Source: Sedimentimonas flavescens (GTDB taxonomy: Bacteria > Pseudomonadota > Alphaproteobacteria > Rhodobacterales > Rhodobacteraceae). From it: a stretch of 37,896 bases of DNA. Location: assembly GCF_019264375.1 (NCBI RefSeq), contig NZ_JAHVAI010000020.1, positions 1-37,896 of the forward strand. The letters run 5' to 3'. The position numbers and the translations under genes are program-made. Position 1 is the stretch's first letter. Each line of letters opens with the position of its first letter. This document shows positions 27,147 through 33,959 of this stretch, piece by piece. The notes beneath the pieces are model-generated. The model saw nothing but the letters and a program-made list of their open reading frames with translations, was not told where the DNA came from and did no database searches.

Positions 27147-27626
27147 ATGCCAACATCACCCAAATTAGACGCCACAGACAGGCGCATCGTCCGCGCCCTT
27201 CAGCGGAATGGGCGCATGACCAACCTGGAGCTTGCGTCGGAGATCAACCTGTCGCCGTCGCCCTGCCTGCGGCGGCTGCGTATCCTTGAGAAAAGCGGTG
27301 CGATCACCGGCTATAGCGCGAATGTCGATGCGCAGGCTTATGGTCTTCCGGTTCTGGCCATCGTGCGGATCAGCCTGGAAAAGCACACCGAGGAAACCGT
27401 GAATCGCTTCGAGGCGCGGATCAGAACGACACCCGAAGTGCTGGAATGCCTTCTCGTGACAGGGGTATCTGACTATCTGCTGCGGGTCGTGGTCAGCGAT
27501 CTGGAGGATTATGAGCGGTTCGTGCGCGAACGCTTGCATCCCATCGGCGGGATCAGCTCCATCGACACCAACTTCGTTTACAGTATCGTCAAGCACACAC
27601 ATGTCTTTCCCGAAACCCGGGATTGA
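27147..27626 (+). CDS. mdeR: Lrp/AsnC-family regulator (mdeR-like)
   Basis: A 159-residue Lrp/AsnC protein. The N-terminal helix-turn-helix is KLDATDRRIVRALQRNGRMTNLELASEINLSPSPCLRRLRILEKSGAITGY, followed by the linker strand and a RAM/effector domain (PVLAIVRISLEKHTEETVNRFE ... VTGVSDYLLRVVVSDLEDYERFV ... ISSIDTNFVYSIVKHTHVFP). The V-G-x-x-D-Y-L-L effector-site loop is conserved. In P. putida the divergent Lrp homologue MdeR activates the methionine-lyase operon; gene order here is the same, so I infer that methionine or a product is its effector. Start ATG 27147 has only a weak TGGAAT site. The 80-bp gap to the next gene shows no obvious terminator. Confidence 0.9.
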   Translation: MPTSPKLDATDRRIVRALQRNGRMTNLELASEINLSPSPCLRRLRILEKSGAITGYSANVDAQAYGLPVLAIVRISLEKHTEETVNRFEARIRTTPEVLECLLVTGVSDYLLRVVVSDLEDYERFVRERLHPIGGISSIDTNFVYSIVKHTHVFPETRD

Positions 27627-27706
27627 GACGAAGCGCTGCGCGCTAGGCCGGTCCGGCAGATGCGCGCCACACCCAAATTCATCGCCAACCCAAGAGAGAC
27701 CAAGAC

Positions 27707-28033
27707 ATGAATACTGCGTGGCTGATGCTTATTCTCGCTGGCCTGTTTGAGATCGGCTGGCCACTGGGGCTCAAGAACGGATACTCTGATCAAGGCGCCA
27801 ACTGGCCCTGGATCGGCTTCGCGGTGCTCTGCATGGCGATCAGCGGCGTGCTCTTGTTGCTTGCACAGCGAACGATCCCCATTGGCACCGCCTATGCGGT
27901 CTGGACGGGCATCGGGGCGGCCGGAACCTTCTTGGTCGGCGTATTCCTGTTCGGAGACGCCTTGAGTCTGGCGCGCGCGCTGTCGGTGCTGCTGATCATT
28001 GCCGGCGTCGTCGGACTCAAGCTCGCGGCCTAA
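27707..28033 (+). CDS. Small multidrug resistance protein of the SugE/Gdx type
   Basis: A 108-residue four-helix SMR exporter. The first helix carries the essential proton/substrate glutamate (AGLFEIGWPLGLK, Glu15) with the W-x-x-G/A-L-K pattern that marks the SugE/Gdx subgroup rather than EmrE. The third helix has TIPIGTAYAVWTGIGAAGTFLVG, and the protein ends with AGVVGLKLAA. Gdx members export guanidinium; others in the family export quaternary ammonium. It functions as an antiparallel dimer in the inner membrane. ATG 27707 follows AAGAGAGACCAAGAC. I looked for a guanidine riboswitch in the 80 bases upstream and could not recognise one, so regulation is unknown. It lies between mdeR and a convergent flavin oxidoreductase, with no obvious functional link to either. 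Confidence 0.9.
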   Translation: MNTAWLMLILAGLFEIGWPLGLKNGYSDQGANWPWIGFAVLCMAISGVLLLLAQRTIPIGTAYAVWTGIGAAGTFLVGVFLFGDALSLARALSVLLIIAGVVGLKLAA

Positions 28034-28139
28034 CGGAAGCGTCGCGATCGGGCCGGGCCGCAGTTTTGAGGGCCGAAGGTTCCCCGCCGCCCAGACTCTC
28101 GGGTCTGAGCGACGGATGATCGGTTGAAGCGGTCGCCCC

Positions 28140-28832
28140 TTACTCGAAGACCGACATCACCTCTTCGAGCGGCTTCTTCATCTTTGCGACGGCGGGAACC
28201 GTGGCTTCCTCTGCCGGCCATCCGACGGGGATGATCATAACGCCCTTTTCATGCGCAGGTCGGCCGCAGAGCGCGGGAAGAAACTTCATGGGGTTCGGGG
28301 TATGCTCAAGGCAGACCAACCCTGCATGATGGATTGCCGTGATCAACATGCCGGTCGCAATGCCGACGCTTTCGGGGACGTAGTAATTCTTGTAGCGCTC
28401 CTGATCGCCGGTAAGACCATAGCGCTGCGCGAAGACGACGATCAGCCAGGGGGCCGTCGTGAGGTGGGGCTTGGAAACGCCGGTTCCGATAGGCTCCAGG
28501 GCTGCCAGCCATTCATCCCCCGCGCCTCCCGCGTAGAAGTCGCGCTCTTCTTCTTCCGCCGCCTCCCGGATGCGGGCTTTCATCTCTGGGTTTGCAATCG
28601 CCACGAAATGCCACGGCTGGTGGTTCGCGCCGGAGGGGGCGGTCGCGGCAGCCTCGATGCAGGCAGTGATGATCTCTTTCGGGACCGGCCGGTCGGAGTA
28701 GTCGCGCACGGAGTGCCGTTTGCGCATATAGTCCCGAAACGCTTCTACCGCCTTCAAGGCTTCGGCGTCGGGCAGCTGAACCCGATCCGGCAGGGGAAGC
28801 GGTTTGTAGGAAACCTCGCCTTTCTTGAACAT
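28140..28832 (-). CDS. FMN nitroreductase-fold enzyme, halotyrosine dehalogenase (IYD)-like
   Basis: A 230-residue nitroreductase-superfamily flavoprotein. FMN-binding features are RKRHSVRDYSDRPVP and AAATAPSGANHQPWHFVAI near the N-terminus, and the C-terminal MIIPVGWPAEEATVP. The substrate lid has Glu96, Tyr100 and Lys121, at the +4 and +21 spacing of the Glu/Tyr/Lys triad that clamps iodotyrosine in mammalian iodotyrosine deiodinase (Glu157/Tyr161/Lys182 in human). That suggests an enzyme acting on halogenated tyrosines or similar zwitterions rather than a general nitroreductase (inference). The ATG at 28832 follows GCGAGGA; upstream reading frame extends further but is not family-like. It is convergent with the SMR gene and divergent from the sugar operon, with a 313-bp gap. 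Confidence 0.87.
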   Translation of the reverse strand: MFKKGEVSYKPLPLPDRVQLPDAEALKAVEAFRDYMRKRHSVRDYSDRPVPKEIITACIEAAATAPSGANHQPWHFVAIANPEMKARIREAAEEEERDFYAGGAGDEWLAALEPIGTGVSKPHLTTAPWLIVVFAQRYGLTGDQERYKNYYVPESVGIATGMLITAIHHAGLVCLEHTPNPMKFLPALCGRPAHEKGVMIIPVGWPAEEATVPAVAKMKKPLEEVMSVFE

Positions 28833-29046
28833 GCTCAAATCCTCGCATTTGTATGAGGGGGACAATAGGGCCTGCGCTGGAAAGGGCCAACAAAGAGATC
28901 GCTCTCGTGATCCGGAGACGTGAATCCTCTGCGCAACGGCGGCGCGATGCCGCGAGCACAGAGCAGGCCGCGGCAAGATGATCGCGCGGCTTCACGGCCC
29001 GGCACCCCCGGCGGCACTGCTTGTGTGATGCATAGCCGAACGCGCG

Positions 29047-29075
29047 TTGACAGATTTGGAACGTTCCACTAAAAG
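29047..29075 (+). promoter_or_regulatory. Sigma-70-type promoter of the sugar-oxidation operon
   Basis: A perfect -35 box TTGACA at 29047-29052, a 17-bp spacer and TAAAAG at 29070-29075 as -10 (4 of 6). The first operator fills the spacer and the second covers the expected transcription start near 29082. About 70 bp later comes the AGGAG site and ATG 29146. Confidence 0.65.
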
Positions 29076-29090
29076 AACTGGAACGTTCCA
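29057..29090. promoter_or_regulatory. Two perfect 12-bp palindromic operators TGGAACGTTCCA
   Basis: TGGAACGTTCCA occurs at 29057-29068 and 29079-29090, each a perfect palindrome with a central CG, 22 bp centre to centre. The central CG and the symmetric half-sites are typical of LacI-family sugar repressors. Position over the spacer and the start site predicts repression. No LacI-type gene lies in the window. Confidence 0.8.
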
Positions 29091-29145
29091 TACGCTGACA
29101 ATAACTAGCGCAGCCGTTTTCTGCGGTACGAGGAGAACCAAGTTG

Positions 29146-30303
29146 ATGACGGAAGTCAGAGTTGCCGTTCTGGGGGCGTCGGGTTGGATGGGGCGGGTCC
29201 ATACGATGGCCTATCAGACCTTCCCGCATTTCTTCGGTGCCGATGACGGGACGGCCCGTGTCGTGGCGCTTGTCGCGGCGGACGCCCAAGATGATCTCGC
29301 ATTTCGAGCACCCGGCGCCCGGATCCTACAGGATTGGAAAGCTGCGGTCGCAGACCCCGAGATCGACCTGATCGACGTCTGCCTGCCCGACAACATGCAC
29401 TACGAGGTCGCCAAGGCAGCCTTGCTTGCTGGAAAGCACGTCTATTGCGAGAAGCCATTGGCCGACACAGCGGCCGAGGCGCGGGAACTGGCCGATATCG
29501 CCCGCCAGAAGGGACTGATCACACGGGTTGGCCACGCCTTTCCCCGAAACCCAGTTCATGACCTCGCCAAGGAGATCATCGACTCGGGCGAAATCGGCGA
29601 AATCAAGCTATTCAAAGGCTGCCAGCACATCGATGTATTTGCTGATCCGCTCGCACCATACATGTGGCGCGCGGATGGCAACCTGGCGCCAACCGGTATC
29701 GTCGGAGATACCGGCAGCCATGTTTTCAGTTTCATGAACTTCCTTGTCGGACGCGTCAGTTCGCTGATTGCGGACAACTTCATTGTCACTCCCACGCGCC
29801 CGGTCGTTCGAGATCTCGCCATCGGCGAACAGGCCACCCTGAGCGGCGAAGAAAAATGGTCCGAAGTGACCAACCCGGATGGCACCAACATGCTATGCCG
29901 CTTTGCCAACGGCGCGCGCGGGATCGTCGATTTCAGCCGGATCGCGACCGGGCGGAAATTCGTCCAGACCTACGAGGTCTACGGCACCAAAGGGAGCCTT
30001 CTCTATAACTACGATGAGGTAAACCGACTGCGGTTCTACAGCAGTGACGACAAGACAGGCCGTCGTGGCTTTCGAGAGATCGACGTCGGACCGGAGAACG
30101 ACACCTACCGGTCCTTCCTGCCGCTTCCGAACTTCGCGCTCGGCTACAACGAGAGCAAGATCATCGAGGCCGCAGAGGTCATCCGCTCCATCGTCGCGAA
30201 CCGTCAGATGTGGCCAACATTCGAAACGGGTCACCACCTTTGTCAGATTGTTGATGCCTGCATGGAGTCATCGCGCCAGCGACGGTGGGTAGAGATCGAA
30301 TGA
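29146..30303 (+). CDS. Gfo/Idh/MocA-family NAD(P)-dependent sugar dehydrogenase
   Basis: A 385-residue oxidoreductase. The N-terminal Rossmann fold has VRVAVLGASGWMGRVHTMAYQ, an LPDNMHYEVAKAALLAGKHVYCEKPLADT segment with the catalytic-region lysine of EKP, and the C-terminal alpha/beta domain carries GDTGSHVFSFMNFLVG, the D-x-x-x-H substrate motif of the family. It oxidises a sugar or polyol at a hydroxyl; the exact substrate is not readable. The ATG at 29146 has AGGAG upstream. A longer frame from 29047 would start inside the -35 box and is rejected. It overlaps the next gene by 4 nt (ATGA) and is the first gene under the twin-operator promoter. Confidence 0.9.
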   Translation: MTEVRVAVLGASGWMGRVHTMAYQTFPHFFGADDGTARVVALVAADAQDDLAFRAPGARILQDWKAAVADPEIDLIDVCLPDNMHYEVAKAALLAGKHVYCEKPLADTAAEARELADIARQKGLITRVGHAFPRNPVHDLAKEIIDSGEIGEIKLFKGCQHIDVFADPLAPYMWRADGNLAPTGIVGDTGSHVFSFMNFLVGRVSSLIADNFIVTPTRPVVRDLAIGEQATLSGEEKWSEVTNPDGTNMLCRFANGARGIVDFSRIATGRKFVQTYEVYGTKGSLLYNYDEVNRLRFYSSDDKTGRRGFREIDVGPENDTYRSFLPLPNFALGYNESKIIEAAEVIRSIVANRQMWPTFETGHHLCQIVDACMESSRQRRWVEIE

Positions 30304-32393
30304 CCCAGAAGATCCCTCAGCACATCCTTGATGCTCTGACCGATGTCGAAATGCCGCGTCTTGGCCAAGAGCCTGACTTCCCCGAGAACGCCGAAATCGC
30401 GGGTTGGAATATTCCTGTTCGCAGATCTGCTGCAATCGTCGTGGGTAGCGGCGCCGCGGGACTGCGAGCGGCAGTCGAATTGAAGCGCAGAAACATAGAT
30501 GTAAGCATCGTCAGCCAGAGCGCCTGGGGAGGAACATCCGCCTGTTCCGGCTCCGACAAGCAGACGCTGCACACGGCGAATACAGCCGACCGGGGTGACA
30601 ACTTCAAGGAAATGGCGCGTGCGATCAGGTCGGGCGGTGCGATGGACGAAGACACCGCCTATATCGAGGCGGTTGGTTCCGTCCGCGCCGTGGCATCACT
30701 GCAATTCCTTGGTCTGCCTTTGCCGCAGGATACTCTGGGCGGGACACTTCGCTATCAGACGGACCATGACGAGGTTGGCCGCGCGACGAGTTGCGGGCCG
30801 CGAACGTCGCGCTTGATGGTCAAGGTTCTGGCGCAGGAGGCCATCCGGCTTGAGGTTCCCTTCTTCAACCAGACGACGGTCATTCGGATCCTGACCGAAT
30901 GCCGCGATGGCGCGTCCCGCGTGACGGGTCTCCTTGCGGTCAGGTCCAGAAACCAGAGCGACGAGAACCCGCTTGGGCTGGAGCTCTTCTCATGCCCCAC
31001 GGTGGTATTGGCAGCGGGCGGGCCCGGAGAGCTTTATCGCGACAGTGTTTTCCCGAATGGCTGCTTTGGCTCACTCGGTCTCGCGCTGGAGGCGGGCCTG
31101 GAAGTCGTGAACATTACGGAAAGCCAGTTCGGCATCGGGACTCGGCGCGAGGGCTTTCCCTGGAACCTGTCCGGCACCTATGTTCAGGTCATTCCGCATA
31201 TCTATTCGGTCGATGCGGATGGAAGCGAGCACCATTTCCTTTCGGATTACTATCGGACGACGCAGGAACTGGCGTCGAACGTTTTCCGGAAAGGGTATCA
31301 ATGGCCCTTTCACGCGACGCGCATGCTGGATTTCCAGTCGAGCCTCGTCGACCTCGCCGTCTTCCAAGAAACGCAGAAAGGCCGGCGGGTCTACATGGAC
31401 TTCAACCGCAATCCGGAGCCGGTGCCGGGCGATGAACCGTTCAGCCTGTCGCGGCTTGACGACGATGTTCGGACCTATCTGACAAATGCAGGGGCGAACC
31501 AGGGCGCGCCGATCGACCGTTTGCGGCACATGAACCCGCTCGCGATTGAACTCTATCGTCGCTACAAGATCGATATCGCCGCCGAGCCACTGGAGTTCGC
31601 CGTCAACAATCAACACATGAACGGCGGAATAGCGGTCGATATCTGGGGCCGCACGAACATCCACGGCATCTACGCGATCGGAGAGGCCGCTGGCACGCAT
31701 GGGATCACAAGGCCCGGCGGCGCGGCTTTGAACGCGGGTCAGGTCTTTGGTACGCGCGTGGCGGAACACATTGCCGCAGCTTCTCGCACAGCCATTCAGC
31801 TTTCGGAATGCAGCACTGTCGCGATTTCGGTCGAGATCGACCGGATCAAGCAGATGCTGAAGACCGACGTTGGCCTGCCGATCAAGACGATCCGGCACGA
31901 AGTTCAAGCCCGGATGAGCGATAGCGCCGGTATTCTGTGCCGGTCAGACGAGGTGGCCGAAGCGCTCGCTGCCGCCCGCGCATTGAACCAGTCGATCCGT
32001 GCCGCTGGCGTAGCTTGCAGTCGCGCCGGAGAGATCGCCCGGGCCGTGCAATGGCAGCAGATGGCGCTGGTTTCGGAGGCTGTGCTGGCTGCGCTCGACT
32101 TCTACATTCGTCAGGGCGGCGGCAGCCGCGGCGCCCGCGCGATTTGCGACCCTGCGGGCGAGGCGCTGCCGATGTCGGCTCGGGGGCCGCTTTCGGACAT
32201 GAGGTTCCGCGTCGAGCGCGAACAAGACAAATCCGAGCAGATTCTAGTCCGACTGGAGGGGGACCAGATGGCAATCACCACGCGCCCCAATCGTTCGTTT
32301 GATGAAACCGCAAAGGCATTCTTTGAGCGGGACTGGCCCGCTTGGCTCACCGGCACGATCTTCGATCTGGACAATGGGATGGTGGGATCATGA
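30300..32393 (+). CDS. FAD-dependent oxidoreductase, fumarate reductase/succinate dehydrogenase flavoprotein-like
   Basis: A 697-residue flavoprotein. The dinucleotide-binding motif is AAIVVGSGAAGLRAAVELKRR (residues ~43-64), followed by the FAD/substrate loop AWGGTSACSGSDKQT, the second FAD motif PTVVLAAGGPGELYRDS, and the C-terminal FAD contact NIHGIYAIGEAAGTHGITRPGGAALNAGQVFGTRVAEHIA. That is the layout of the FAD_binding_2 family, with a helical C-terminal domain. No iron-sulfur partner is encoded next to it, so its electron acceptor is unclear. Start and stop both overlap the neighbours by 4 nt (ATGA), so it is obligatorily coupled to the dehydrogenase and the kinase. It probably carries out a second oxidation of the sugar acid produced upstream (inference). 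Confidence 0.88.
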   Translation: MTQKIPQHILDALTDVEMPRLGQEPDFPENAEIAGWNIPVRRSAAIVVGSGAAGLRAAVELKRRNIDVSIVSQSAWGGTSACSGSDKQTLHTANTADRGDNFKEMARAIRSGGAMDEDTAYIEAVGSVRAVASLQFLGLPLPQDTLGGTLRYQTDHDEVGRATSCGPRTSRLMVKVLAQEAIRLEVPFFNQTTVIRILTECRDGASRVTGLLAVRSRNQSDENPLGLELFSCPTVVLAAGGPGELYRDSVFPNGCFGSLGLALEAGLEVVNITESQFGIGTRREGFPWNLSGTYVQVIPHIYSVDADGSEHHFLSDYYRTTQELASNVFRKGYQWPFHATRMLDFQSSLVDLAVFQETQKGRRVYMDFNRNPEPVPGDEPFSLSRLDDDVRTYLTNAGANQGAPIDRLRHMNPLAIELYRRYKIDIAAEPLEFAVNNQHMNGGIAVDIWGRTNIHGIYAIGEAAGTHGITRPGGAALNAGQVFGTRVAEHIAAASRTAIQLSECSTVAISVEIDRIKQMLKTDVGLPIKTIRHEVQARMSDSAGILCRSDEVAEALAAARALNQSIRAAGVACSRAGEIARAVQWQQMALVSEAVLAALDFYIRQGGGSRGARAICDPAGEALPMSARGPLSDMRFRVEREQDKSEQILVRLEGDQMAITTRPNRSFDETAKAFFERDWPAWLTGTIFDLDNGMVGS

Positions 32394-33337
32394 TCACGTT
32401 CAACTCAACGAAAGCCATTGCCATCGGGGAAGCGATGATCGAGATGGCCCCTGTGCAAGACGGGCTTTATCGTCGGGGCTTTGCGGGCGACACTTTCAAT
32501 ACTGCATGGCACCTTGCACAGGCGCTTGGTTCCCGGGGCAGGGTCGGATTTGCAACAAGGGTCGGAACAGATCGGCTCTCCGACGCCTTTGTCGCGGAGC
32601 TGGACAGCGACGGGCTCGACACGTCGTCGATTGGCCGCGACGCCGAGCGTACCATGGGGCTTTACCTGATCGAGCTTGATGGAGTTGAGCGGAGTTTTCA
32701 CTATTGGCGAAAGGACTCGGCCGCACGTCTGATCGCCGATGACCGCGAATGGATGGAGCAAGCGTTCGTCGGGCAAGGCCTTATTCATCTGTCCGGCATC
32801 ACGGTAGCTATCCTGCCCGAGTCCGCCCGAACTCACCTGATCGATGCGCTATCAAGCGCACGCGCACGCGGTACCCGAGTGTCTTTCGACCCCAATATTC
32901 GACCTCGGCTGTGGTCATCGAACGAAGAGATCCGCTCGACGATACCTCGTTTTCTTGAAGTCGCCGATATTGCGCTTCCAAGCTTTGACGACGAGCAGAC
33001 AATCTGGGGAGACGCGACACCGCACGACACGGTTGCGCGGTTTTCCGCGTCAGGCGTAACCGAAATCATCGTTAAGAACGGTGCCGGTCAGGTCGCCATG
33101 CTGGTTGATGGCCACGAAGCTCAGATCGATACGCCGGCCGTCTGGGAGATTTGCGACACAACGGGCGCTGGCGATGCTTTCAATGCCGGATACCTCGCCG
33201 CGCGCTTGATCGGAAAGCAGCCGCGAGCGGCGGTTGCCTTCGGACAGCAAATGTCAGGCGAAGTCATTCGACATTTTGGCGCACGGATACCGAAAGACTC
33301 GGTTCCGCCCATTGCGCGCAGCCTTATCGATGACTGA
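32390..33337 (+). CDS. PfkB-family carbohydrate kinase, 2-keto-3-deoxygluconate kinase-like
   Basis: A 315-residue ribokinase-fold enzyme. The N-terminal IAIGEAMIEMAPVQDGLYRRGFAGDTFNTAWHLAQALG holds the substrate GDTFN motif typical of KdgK. The Tyr/Arg of GLYLIELDGVERSFHYWRKDSAAR and the DPNIRPRLW segment also match KdgK. The C-terminal CDTTGAGDAFNAGYLAARL is the anion hole with the catalytic Asp. It would phosphorylate 2-keto-3-deoxygluconate to KDPG or a related sugar acid. ATG 32390 overlaps the preceding stop. It ends the operon 49 bp before the IS6 remnant, with a small hairpin CGGCAC/GTGCCG at 33341-33357. No aldolase, dehydratase or transporter follows, perhaps because the insertion removed them. 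Confidence 0.88.
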   Translation: MITFNSTKAIAIGEAMIEMAPVQDGLYRRGFAGDTFNTAWHLAQALGSRGRVGFATRVGTDRLSDAFVAELDSDGLDTSSIGRDAERTMGLYLIELDGVERSFHYWRKDSAARLIADDREWMEQAFVGQGLIHLSGITVAILPESARTHLIDALSSARARGTRVSFDPNIRPRLWSSNEEIRSTIPRFLEVADIALPSFDDEQTIWGDATPHDTVARFSASGVTEIIVKNGAGQVAMLVDGHEAQIDTPAVWEICDTTGAGDAFNAGYLAARLIGKQPRAAVAFGQQMSGEVIRHFGARIPKDSVPPIARSLIDD

Positions 33338-33386
33338 ACCCGGCACACACCGTGCCGAACTCCCGCTCCAAGGTGGCATTCCGAAC

Positions 33387-33683
33387 GGCTTTGTCAGGTT
33401 GCTGACGTCGCCGCGTCCGGGTAGTTCAGGTCCATGTTGAACATCGAAGATTTGTCGCGGATCAAAGGCTTTCGGTTTCCGAAGAGTGTCATCGGATACG
33501 CCGTCTGGGCCTACCACCGGTTTGCTTTGAGCCTGCGCGACGTGGAGGATCTTCTGGCGGAACGGGGTGTCACCGTTTCCTACGAGACAATCCGTGACTG
33601 GGTGAACCGCTTCGGCCACAGGTTCGCCGCCAAGATCCAGCGTGATCGGCCAGTGCCGGCCGACAAATGGCATCTCGACGAGG
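33387..33683 (+). mobile_element. Truncated IS6-type insertion sequence, left part
   Basis: Begins with the terminal-repeat-like GGCTTTGTCAGGTTG (33387-33401), 47 bp before the transposase start, as usual for IS6 elements, and breaks off where a second copy of the same 15 bases begins at 33684. No right end of this element in the expected inverted orientation is present, so it cannot transpose by itself. Confidence 0.7.
33434..33683 (+). pseudogene. IS6-family transposase, N-terminal fragment
   Basis: About 83 codons of a transposase whose full length would be near 230. It reads KGFRFPKSVIGYAVWAYHRF, then DVEDLLAERGVTVSYETIRDWVNRFGHRFA with the helix-turn-helix, and stops being transposase-like directly after PADKWHLDE, which holds the first aspartate of the DDE triad. 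The remaining catalytic Asp and Glu are lost. The frame then continues 25 codons into the next repeat as unrelated sequence. It is a pseudogene, left by an adjacent deletion or a nested insertion. Confidence 0.8.
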
Positions 33684-33941
33684 GGCTTTGTCAGGTTGTT
33701 GCCGCTCAGACACAGCTTGGCGCAAGGGATCGAGCGCGCGGGGAATCTCCTCAGCCGTGACCATCAACGGAATGCTCACCATGCCGGAACGGCAGAACGC
33801 GCAGGATCGTGTTCGGATGTCCACGACACCGGCCGGTTCGATGATGTCCACCAATTTCTGCCGCATGCCGTCGCTTTGTCAGAAAATGATTGCCAGCCCT
33901 ATGTTCAAATACCTCCGAATTGAAGACTTGGATTGTGAAAA
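33684..33941 (+). other. Second terminal-repeat copy and residual DNA after the IS fragment
   Basis: GGCTTTGTCAGGTTG recurs at 33684-33698 in the same orientation as at 33387. After it come about 170 bases with codon-like composition on the minus strand (frame from 33866 down, containing SGMVSIPLMVTAEEIPRALDPLR) that I cannot assign. A third shorter GCTTTGTCAG occurs at 33873-33882. I see no intact gene here. Most likely it is the remnant of a second IS copy or of a gene broken by deletion. Confidence 0.45.
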
Positions 33942-33959
33942 ATGAGAGGTGAACACATC

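Larger units (their letters stand above)
28833..29145. promoter_or_regulatory. 313-bp divergent intergenic region with sugar-operon promoter
   Basis: Between the divergent IYD-like and Gfo/Idh/MocA genes. The right half (29046-29145) holds a promoter and two operators described separately. The left half (28833-29040) is GC-rich; open frames continue through it on both strands, but I see no convincing gene or repeat in it. Confidence 0.55.

Noticed and set aside
27627-27706. Guanidine riboswitch before the SugE/Gdx-type gene
   Set aside because: The 80-base gap is too short for the ykkC class, and I could not find the paired ACGR loops of the mini-ykkC class.
28034-28139. Terminator hairpin CAGAC/GTCTG at 28092-28107 between convergent genes
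   Set aside because: Only five pairs and no U-tract; not strong enough to report as a feature.
33873-33882. Third copy of the IS terminal sequence
   Set aside because: Only GCTTTGTCAG (10 bases) matches and the flanks differ, so chance cannot be excluded.
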